A stretch of DNA of 11,249 nt, taken from NCBI GenBank assembly GCA_000437255.1, contig FR899085.1, positions 32,394 through 43,642 of the forward strand, in the 5' to 3' direction. This stretch comes from Ruminococcus sp. CAG:403. Its GTDB lineage: Bacteria; Bacillota; Clostridia; Oscillospirales; Ruminococcaceae. Of this stretch, positions 5,266 to 11,249 are shown in pieces. Each line of letters starts with the position of its first letter. Position 1 is the stretch's first letter. A program made the position numbers and the translations under genes. The notes under the pieces were generated by a model, which worked only from the letters and a program-made list of their open reading frames with translations, was not told the DNA's origin and made no database searches.

Positions 5266-6105
5266 TCAATCCTCCAGTTCCTTTAATTGCTGCTGCAATT
5301 CTGCCATTGCCTGTTCATACTCTGCTTGGTTGGGTGCCTTGCCGTGCCAGCCAACCTGATTTTCCATAAAGGAAACACCTTTTCCCTTTACACTTTCCTG
5401 AATAATCACAACTGGCTTTCCAACAATGGTTTCTGCTTCTGAAAAAGCAGCTTCCAGAGAATCAAAATCATGTGCATCAGCAGAAATAACATGCCAGCCA
5501 AATGCAGCAAATTTTTCCGGAATCGGTTCCGGAGAACATACTTCCGTAATGGGTCCATCGATTTGCAGACCATTGTGGTCTACAATGGCAACCAGATGAT
5601 CCAGCTGGTAATGAGAAGCAAACATAGCAGCTTCCCAAACCTGACCTTCTTCAATTTCGCCGTCACCCAAAACTGCATAAACCCGGTAAGCAGCATGATC
5701 CATCTTGGCAGCCAGTGCCATTCCACAAGCAGCAGAAATGCCTTGTCCCAAAGAGCCGCTGGACAGGTCAATACCCGGTGTATGAATGCAGGGGTGACCT
5801 TGCAGCATCGCACCGATGTGACGCAGATGCTGTAACTCTTCTGCCGGGAAAAATCCACGCTGTGCCAAAACAGCATACAATGCCGGTGCACAGTGTCCCT
5901 TAGAAAGAACCAAGCGGTCACGATCCGGCAGTTCCGGATTGGTCGGATCCACATGCATTTTTGCGAAATATAAATAGGTCAATAGATCACTGATGGAAAG
6001 CGATCCGCCCGGATGACCGGATTTTGCGTGGTAGGTACCCTCCACAACGCCCATTCTGACCTTGCAGGCAATTGCCTGCAACTGCTTTTTTGTTGTTACA
6101 TCCAT
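5266..6105 (-). CDS. Transketolase, N-terminal subunit
   Basis: A 279-residue diphosphate-binding half of a split transketolase. The start at 6105 (MDVTTKKQLQ) has GGAGG 7 nt upstream (plus-strand 6113-6117). The longer reading to 6153 lacks family-like sequence. SGHPGGSLS (29-37), SKGH (68-71), and the thiamine diphosphate/Mg motif GDGEIEEGQ (147-155) ending in the Asn of VDHNG (178) are all intact. VKGKGVSFMEN..GWHGKAP near the C terminus is typical of the family. It must pair with the C-terminal subunit encoded 4 nt downstream to form an active site. Split transketolases are common in Clostridia, where they supply pentose and erythrose phosphates in the absence of an oxidative pentose phosphate branch. 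Specialised paired transketolases for unusual sugars exist, but nothing nearby suggests that. Confidence 0.95.
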   Translation of the reverse strand: MDVTTKKQLQAIACKVRMGVVEGTYHAKSGHPGGSLSISDLLTYLYFAKMHVDPTNPELPDRDRLVLSKGHCAPALYAVLAQRGFFPAEELQHLRHIGAMLQGHPCIHTPGIDLSSGSLGQGISAACGMALAAKMDHAAYRVYAVLGDGEIEEGQVWEAAMFASHYQLDHLVAIVDHNGLQIDGPITEVCSPEPIPEKFAAFGWHVISADAHDFDSLEAAFSEAETIVGKPVVIIQESVKGKGVSFMENQVGWHGKAPNQAEYEQAMAELQQQLKELED

Positions 6106-6175
6106 CTTGAAACCTCCATTTATTTTAGGACCTGTCAACGCCGGCAGAGCCATACGCCATTCAGGTTCTTAGAAT

Positions 6176-7012
6176 CTATTCCAAGGGGAAGATTCCACTT
6201 TGAAACATGAAATTGATACATGCCGCAATCGCACCTTCCTCACAGGATTGTGATAAATTCCAATCTACCACATTCTGAACAGAAGGCTGCGCATTGGCAG
6301 GTGCTGCACTATAATCTGCTGCTTGCAGCATTTCGATGTCATTGTCATAATCGCCCACCGCAACAATTGCAGTATCCTGCATCGAAAACAGCTTACGGTA
6401 TCTCTCCAGGGCGCTTCCTTTGGTGGCCCCCTGCGGCAGCATCTCATAAAAATAATCCGAAGACTGCACAAATGCTGTACCGGGAAGCGGATGCTCCCGT
6501 AAAAACGCTTGCAGCGGCTGCATCCATTTTGGATCCATTGCAAAAAGCACCTTCAGCCACTGTTGCTTGGGCATCTCTTCTACGGTGCAAACAACTGGGG
6601 TTACCCGACAGAGTGCAACATGTTCTGCTTCTTCCTTGTTATTCCGCAGCACATACGTGCCGTCTGCCCGAAGAACCTCTGCACCGATTTCCGGAAAGTG
6701 TTCCAAAACGGTCTGCACCAAGGCTGCGACAGTTTCCGGAAGTGTAACGGTATAACATAGCTTTTGCGAAACCGGATCATAAATGGCTGCGCCATTGTAT
6801 AAAATAATCGGACAATCTATTTGCAGCTGCGTCCAATAGGGACGTGCAGACTGAATGGTGCGGCCGGTTGCAAGCGCAACTTTCCCACCCGCCTGCCGCA
6901 GCCGCTGAATGGCAAGCAAATCTTCCGCCGAAATGGTTTTATCCTGCCGAAGCAGGGTGCCGTCTAAATCTGACAGCAGCATCACAGAATTCCATTGCTG
7001 TTGTTTCATCAT
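6176..7012 (-). CDS. Cof-type HAD-IIB phosphatase
   Basis: A 278-residue soluble hydrolase of the haloacid dehalogenase superfamily, Cof/IIB subclass. All four motifs are present: DLDGT (15-19, nucleophile Asp15 and acid/base Asp17), the ATGRT segment (48-52), Lys198 in GATKGSALERY, and the Mg-binding GDYDND (220-225). The region between about residues 85 and 190 is the C2 cap that sets substrate choice. Substrates of this class are usually sugar phosphates or flavin and pyridoxal phosphates; this one cannot be named from sequence. The start at 7012 is preferred over the adjacent ATG at 7009 because GAGG (plus-strand 7020-7023) lies 7 nt upstream and overlaps the stop of the pseudouridine synthase gene, which implies coupled translation. 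The C terminus keeps the usual EEGAIAACI helix. Confidence 0.93.
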   Translation of the reverse strand: MMKQQQWNSVMLLSDLDGTLLRQDKTISAEDLLAIQRLRQAGGKVALATGRTIQSARPYWTQLQIDCPIILYNGAAIYDPVSQKLCYTVTLPETVAALVQTVLEHFPEIGAEVLRADGTYVLRNNKEEAEHVALCRVTPVVCTVEEMPKQQWLKVLFAMDPKWMQPLQAFLREHPLPGTAFVQSSDYFYEMLPQGATKGSALERYRKLFSMQDTAIVAVGDYDNDIEMLQAADYSAAPANAQPSVQNVVDWNLSQSCEEGAIAACINFMFQSGIFPLE

Positions 7013-7021
7013 TCCATATCC

Positions 7022-7942
7022 TCAACTCAGACGTTGGAACCGATCCAGCAGTGCCTGAAAATATTCCGGAACTGCCCGTTCAAATTCCATGTAAGCACCT
7101 GTAACGGGATGCACGAATCCAATCTTTCCGGCATGCAGACACTGTCCCTCCAAGCCTTTGACCGCTGTCCCATATACATCGTCTCCCAAAAGTGGATGTC
7201 CCACATATGCCATGTGTACTCGAATTTGATGCGTTCTTCCAGTCTCCAGCCGCAGCCGCAAATGGCTGTAGCCTCGATATTCTGCCAGTACCATATAATG
7301 CGTAGTGGCTGGCTTGGCATGCTGCTGGGTTACACACATTTTCTTGCGGTCTACCGGATGCCGCCCAATGGGCGCACAAATGGTTCCAGATGCTTCCTTC
7401 AAGTGTCCGATGCAAATAGCTTGATACTCCCGGGTAAAAGTGTGCGCCTGTATTTGCGCAGAAAGTGCATGATGGGCAAAGTCTGTCTTTGCCACCATCA
7501 AAAGTCCACTCGTATTCTTATCGATCCGATGCACAATGCCCGGACGAATCACACCATTGATACTGGAAAGGCGATCCCCGCAGTGATACAGCAAAGCATG
7601 TACCAACGTTCCTGTCAGATTGCCTGGTGCCGGATGCACCACCATTCCTTTCGGTTTATTGACAACCAGCAAATCATCATCCTCATAGACAATGTCCAAT
7701 GGAATATTTTCCGGTTCCAAGGATAAGGAAACTGGCTCCGGAATGGTGACAGCGACTTTGTCCTGCGCTTTGACTTTATAGTTCTTTGCCACCGGTTGAT
7801 CATTCACTAGAACAGCACCTTGTTCCATCAGCGATTGCAGCATGGAACGAGAAATGGTAATTGCCTCCTGCTGTATCAGCCACTTATCCAAACGACTTCC
7901 TGCTGCATCAGTAGGAACTGTTTGCTCCAGTGTCTCAGACAT
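7022..7942 (-). CDS. RluA/RluD-family 23S rRNA pseudouridine synthase
   Basis: A 306-residue RNA pseudouridine synthase. An N-terminal S4 RNA-binding domain (about 17-66, SRLDKWLIQQEAI..LVNDQPVAKNYKVKAQD) precedes the catalytic domain. GIVHRIDKNTSGLLMVAK carries the catalytic Asp141. GRTHQIRVHMAYVGHPLLGD (235-254) is the second conserved motif. The family converts uridines in 23S rRNA to pseudouridine. The arrangement matches B. subtilis YlyB, which also lies beside lspA, so orthology is likely; the exact target uridine is not readable from sequence. The start at 7942 has AGGAGG about 9 nt upstream. Its first 8 nt overlap the end of lspA, so the two are translationally coupled. Confidence 0.95.
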   Translation of the reverse strand: MSETLEQTVPTDAAGSRLDKWLIQQEAITISRSMLQSLMEQGAVLVNDQPVAKNYKVKAQDKVAVTIPEPVSLSLEPENIPLDIVYEDDDLLVVNKPKGMVVHPAPGNLTGTLVHALLYHCGDRLSSINGVIRPGIVHRIDKNTSGLLMVAKTDFAHHALSAQIQAHTFTREYQAICIGHLKEASGTICAPIGRHPVDRKKMCVTQQHAKPATTHYMVLAEYRGYSHLRLRLETGRTHQIRVHMAYVGHPLLGDDVYGTAVKGLEGQCLHAGKIGFVHPVTGAYMEFERAVPEYFQALLDRFQRLS

Positions 7943-8438
7943 GCGGCGCATCCTCCTTCTTTGCTGTACTTCGCTTTTTTTCCAAGAACAGCATATCAAT
8001 CAGGAACATTACAATGCCGACCACGACACAACAATCCGCAAAATTGAAAATGGCAAAGTCAAATAGCTGAAAATCCAAGTAATCCACGACATGACCATGC
8101 CGGAAAATGCGATCGATCAGGTTGCCGATGCCGCCGCTAATCATCAAAATCAAACAAACGGTCAGCCATTTCGATTCCTTCCAATAGCGAATCAATGCCG
8201 CCAAGCAAACCAAAATTAAAACAGACGTTACGCCGATCAATAGATAGCGCTGTCCAGAAAAACTGCCAAAAACCGCACCGGAATTTTCCAGATAGGTCAA
8301 ATCAAATAACTTCCAATTTCCGATATGCAGAAATGGCATGGTGCCTTTTTCCTGCAAAACCGTAATTGCCCAGATTTTAATTCCCTGATCGGCTGCAACC
8401 AGCAGCACAATCGCAAAGAATGAAAGGATCAGTCCCAT
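7935..8438 (-). CDS. lspA: Lipoprotein signal peptidase (signal peptidase II)
   Basis: A 167-residue polytopic membrane protease that removes the signal peptide from diacylglyceryl-modified prolipoproteins. The start at 8438 (MGLILSFFAIVLLV) follows AGGAGG (plus-strand 8443-8448) at a short 4-nt spacing. The longer reading to 8483 has a poor context and runs into the hairpin at 8468-8500. Four hydrophobic segments are visible (about 3-20, 65-84, 91-107, 134-153). The catalytic aspartates are Asp109 in GGIGNLIDR and Asp135 in FNFAD. TYLENSGAVFG (48-58) is the conserved LENxGxAFG-type motif. The tail is basic (EKKRSTAKK), as expected for the cytoplasmic side. It lies between ileS and an RluD-type gene, a conserved Firmicutes order. 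Confidence 0.97.
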   Translation of the reverse strand: MGLILSFFAIVLLVAADQGIKIWAITVLQEKGTMPFLHIGNWKLFDLTYLENSGAVFGSFSGQRYLLIGVTSVLILVCLAALIRYWKESKWLTVCLILMISGGIGNLIDRIFRHGHVVDYLDFQLFDFAIFNFADCCVVVGIVMFLIDMLFLEKKRSTAKKEDAPHV

Positions 8439-8467
8439 GAACCCTCCTCGGTCTTGCTTTTTTACAA

Positions 8468-8500
8468 ATACAACTTGCCGCAAGAAACAGCAAGTTGTAT
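8468..8500 (-). other. Stable hairpin between ileS and lspA
   Basis: ATACAACTTGC (8468-8478) and GCAAGTTGTAT (8490-8500) form a perfect 11-bp stem with an 11-nt loop. On the minus strand the stem is followed by TTGTAAAAAAGC, with no U run, so a standard intrinsic terminator is not supported. It starts 33 nt after the ileS stop and ends 29 nt before the lspA start. An alternative 4-bp stem (CTTG/CAAG) inside the same stretch would compete with it. An RNA processing or stability element is the simplest guess. Confidence 0.55.
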
Positions 8501-8533
8501 CGAATTCCTATTTGTTCATGTGAACACTTCTAC

Positions 8534-11249
8534 TTATTGAATCACATGCGCACAACGTGCACACAAGGTCGGATGTGCGGCATCCTTTCCAACTGTTTCT
8601 GAGTAGCACCAGCAACGCTCGCACTTTTCTCCGCTTGCCTTCTCTACCGAGTAAGTGGTTTCTCCACTCTCCTTCTGCACCACCTGTACAGAAGAAACAA
8701 TCAGAACGGTTTCCAGATCAGCAGCAATTGCTTGATACTGTGCCAATAAGTCAGCATCGGAAACAGCAATGGTAACAGCTGCTTCCAGAGACTTTCCGAT
8801 TACCTTTTCATTCCGCTTGCTTTCCAGAACCTTATTGACTTCCAGACGAGTCTGTTCAATCAGATTCCACTTTGCAGTAAAAGCATCCGAAGCAGTTAAT
8901 CCAGATTTTTCCGGCATCTGGTTCAAGAAAACACTCTCCGCATCATCGGTTGCCGGATGCGGCATGTAGCTCCAGATTTCTTCTGCGGTAAAGGAAAGAA
9001 TTGGTGCAATCAAACGAGTAATTGCGCTCAGAATGCGGTACATTGCAGTTTGTGCGGCACGCCGCTCTACAGAATGTTCTGCCTCGCAATAGAGACGATC
9101 CTTGATAATATCCAAGTAGAAATTGGACAAATCTGTGGTGCAGAAATTATGGATGGCATGGAATACAACATGGAAGTCAAAGCTTTCATAGCCCTTCATC
9201 GCCTGATCGATGACTGCATCCAAACGCATCAGTGCCCAACGATCGATTTCCAGCAGCTGGTCATCTGAAACGGCATCCTGATCTGGGTGGAAACCATTGC
9301 CGTTCCCTAAGTTGCCCAAAATGTACCGTGCGGTATTTCGAATCTTCTTATAAGCATCCGACAGCTGCTTCAAAATTTCCTTCGAAATTCGAATATCAGA
9401 ATGATAATCAGAAGAAGCAACCCACAAACGCAGAATATCTGCGCCATATTGCTGAATGATTTCATCCGGCATAATGCCGTTTCCAAGAGACTTGGACATC
9501 TTGCGGCCTTCGCCGTCTACTACCCATCCATGTGTGCAGACTGCCTTATAAGGTGCTTTTCCCTTATAAACAACGGAAGTCAGCAGGGAGGACTGGAACC
9601 AGCCACGATACTGATCGGCACCTTCCAGATACAGGTCAGCCGGCCACTGTAAGCAATCGTACTGTTCCAATACGGCACTATGAGAAACGCCACTGTCAAA
9701 CCAAACGTCCATGATGTCGTATTCCTTTATGAATTTCCGGCATCCGCATTCGCAGACAACATCCGGCGAAATGAATTCACTGACATCCTTGGTCCACCAA
9801 GCATCTGCACCTTCTGCACGGAACAGATCTGCAATGTTCTGAATGGTGGTATCGTTGACAATCGGCTTTTTACAATTTTTACAATAAATGATCGGAATAG
9901 GAACGCCCCAGGTTCTCTGTCTGGAAATACACCAGTCGCTCCGATCCTGTACCATACCCTTGATACGGTCTTCGCCCCAGGCAGGAATCCACTTTACCGA
10001 TTCAATTGCCTGAATGGCTTCATCCTTAAAGCCCTTTACTGAGCAGAACCACTGTTCTGTTGCACGATAAATAATCGGCTTATGGCAACGCCAGCAGTGC
10101 GGATACTGGTGCACGATGGATTCTGTTGCCAGCATAGCACCAACTTCCGTCAGCTTAGCAGCGATGGCTTTGTTGGCTTCATTGGTATCCAATCCGGCAA
10201 ATTCACCGGCTTCTTCTGTCTGATGACCAGTCGCATCCACACAAACCAAAATACCAATATCATCGTACTTCTTGCAAACTTCGTAGTCCTCTACGCCGTA
10301 GCCCGGTGCCGTATGAACGCATCCGGTACCGCTTTCCAACGTAACATGATCGCCGACAATCACCGGAGAAAGACGATCATACAGCGGATGCTTGGTCTTC
10401 ATGCCTTCCAGCTCATTGCCCCAGAAGGAACCAACGGTTTCATATTCCGTAATGCCAGCAGCCTTCATGGTTGCAGCAACCAGTTCCAATGCCATGCAAT
10501 AATATGCATCGCCAACTTTTACCAGGGTGTATTCATAATCCGGACCTACACAAATTGCCAGATTACCCGGAATGGTCCAAGTAGTTGTAGTCCAAATTAC
10601 AAAGGAAATCTGATCCAGGGAAATGCCCAGCTTGGTGAAAAGTCCCTTATCATCCGTTACGGCAAACTTTACGTAAATAGACTGACACGGATCGTTTTCG
10701 TATTCAATCTCAGCTTCTGCCAGAGCAGTGTTACAATCCGGGCACCAGTATACCGGCTTCAAGCCCTTATACATATAGCCGCGTTTTGCCATTTCGCCAA
10801 AGACTTCTACCTGTCGTGCTTCATATTCCGGCTTTAAAGTCAAATATGGATCACAGTAATGTCCCAAACTGCCCAGACGCTTAAACTGCTGCATCTGATT
10901 CTGGACATGCTTCATTGCAAAATTCTTACAATGTTTCCGCAGAGCGGTCGGTTCAATGGCACCATTTTCTACGCCAATGGACTTGAGCGCCTTTAACTCA
11001 ATCGGCAGACCATGGGTATCCCATCCGGGCACATACGGTGCACAGTAGCCGCTCATATTCTTCTGCTTAATGATAAAATCCTTTAAGGTTTTATTCAATG
11101 CCGTTCCTAGGTGAATTTCTCCATTTGCATAGGGCGGACCATCGTGCAAAATGTAGGTGGGTTTTCCCTGGTTTTTGGCAATCATTTTTTCATATAACTG
11201 GGAATCCTCCCATTTTTTCAAGGTATCCGGTTCCCGCTTCGGCAAGTTG
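8534..11249 (-). CDS. ileS: Isoleucyl-tRNA synthetase (N terminus outside the window)
   Basis: The visible 905 codons (including stop) encode a class I isoleucyl-tRNA synthetase, which charges tRNA-Ile with isoleucine in the cytoplasm. The apparent start at 11245 is a TTG that reads Leu in the family motif NLPKREPD, and the frame runs on through the window edge. Some 20 N-terminal residues are therefore missing. Counted from that Leu, the ATP-binding HIGH motif reads HLGT (45-48), WTTTTWTIPG (about 217-226) marks the editing domain, and KMSKS is at 582-586. The C-terminal zinc finger CERC..CARC, near the stop, is the mark of the bacterial type-1 enzyme. It is the most upstream gene seen of the ileS-lspA-synthase-HAD operon. 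Its promoter, and any T-box leader, would lie beyond the right edge. Confidence 0.98.
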   Translation of the reverse strand, partial: NLPKREPDTLKKWEDSQLYEKMIAKNQGKPTYILHDGPPYANGEIHLGTALNKTLKDFIIKQKNMSGYCAPYVPGWDTHGLPIELKALKSIGVENGAIEPTALRKHCKNFAMKHVQNQMQQFKRLGSLGHYCDPYLTLKPEYEARQVEVFGEMAKRGYMYKGLKPVYWCPDCNTALAEAEIEYENDPCQSIYVKFAVTDDKGLFTKLGISLDQISFVIWTTTTWTIPGNLAICVGPDYEYTLVKVGDAYYCMALELVAATMKAAGITEYETVGSFWGNELEGMKTKHPLYDRLSPVIVGDHVTLESGTGCVHTAPGYGVEDYEVCKKYDDIGILVCVDATGHQTEEAGEFAGLDTNEANKAIAAKLTEVGAMLATESIVHQYPHCWRCHKPIIYRATEQWFCSVKGFKDEAIQAIESVKWIPAWGEDRIKGMVQDRSDWCISRQRTWGVPIPIIYCKNCKKPIVNDTTIQNIADLFRAEGADAWWTKDVSEFISPDVVCECGCRKFIKEYDIMDVWFDSGVSHSAVLEQYDCLQWPADLYLEGADQYRGWFQSSLLTSVVYKGKAPYKAVCTHGWVVDGEGRKMSKSLGNGIMPDEIIQQYGADILRLWVASSDYHSDIRISKEILKQLSDAYKKIRNTARYILGNLGNGNGFHPDQDAVSDDQLLEIDRWALMRLDAVIDQAMKGYESFDFHVVFHAIHNFCTTDLSNFYLDIIKDRLYCEAEHSVERRAAQTAMYRILSAITRLIAPILSFTAEEIWSYMPHPATDDAESVFLNQMPEKSGLTASDAFTAKWNLIEQTRLEVNKVLESKRNEKVIGKSLEAAVTIAVSDADLLAQYQAIAADLETVLIVSSVQVVQKESGETTYSVEKASGEKCERCWCYSETVGKDAAHPTLCARCAHVIQ

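Noticed and set aside
6106..6175. Promoter for the transketolase pair (TTGACA and TAAAAT are both present on the minus strand)
   Set aside because: The two hexamers are only about 7 nt apart, far from the required 17, and no other partner box fits either.
10082..10837. A 251-codon plus-strand frame antisense to ileS
   Set aside because: It lies wholly within the intact ileS gene, has no ribosome binding site and no recognisable family; it is a shadow frame.
11100..11112. HLGT instead of HIGH in IleS as a possible catalytic change
   Set aside because: Class I synthetases commonly vary the second and fourth positions of this motif, and the surrounding GPPYANG and ALNK residues are normal.
11243..11245. 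TTG taken as the ileS start codon
   Set aside because: The codon is the conserved Leu of NLPKREPD, the frame stays open to the window edge, and about 20 family residues are missing before it.

Overview
The window looks like chromosomal DNA from a low-to-mid GC, spore-forming Clostridia bacterium, probably in the Oscillospirales/Ruminococcaceae-like group. The evidence is strong AGGAGG ribosome binding sites before nearly every gene, a transketolase split into two subunits, a YlmC/YmxH-family sporulation PRC-barrel gene, a SpoIID/LytB-type protein, and the ileS-lspA-RluD-type order known from Firmicutes. The genus cannot be fixed from this sequence alone.

Layout. The left 1.8 kb is on the plus strand. 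It holds a secreted SpoIID/LytB-domain protein (81-1220) and a small coiled-coil protein with a C-terminal zinc ribbon (1313-1807), followed by a near-perfect bidirectional terminator. Everything from 1898 to the right edge is on the minus strand. Read in the direction of transcription (right to left) it contains ileS (5' end outside the window), lspA, an RluA/RluD-family pseudouridine synthase, a Cof-type HAD phosphatase, the N- and C-terminal transketolase subunits, the YlmC/YmxH-type gene, and then rpsB and tsf behind their own promoter.

How the genes work together. ileS through the HAD gene looks like one transcription unit: the lspA stop overlaps the pseudouridine synthase start, and the HAD gene begins 9 nt after the synthase stop. 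The transketolase pair follows after 70 nt, and its two subunits are 4 nt apart, as expected for an obligate two-chain enzyme. rpsB-tsf is the classical ribosomal protein S2 / EF-Ts pair. It has a structured leader, a terminator-like hairpin between the two genes and a strong terminator after tsf.

Most unusual. The plus-strand SpoIID/LytB protein appears to be circularly permuted. The GHGVG-SQ-GA...HYYPGT block that normally ends the domain comes first. The EM...EALKAQAVAA block that normally begins it comes second, and the protein ends at the FR-LGLRS-F strand that normally leads into GHGVG. Secondary observations are several well-formed inverted repeats: around the rpsB promoter, in the leaders of rpsB and the YlmC-type gene, between rpsB and tsf, between ileS and lspA, and in front of the SpoIID-type gene. 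The remaining genes are ordinary housekeeping genes.
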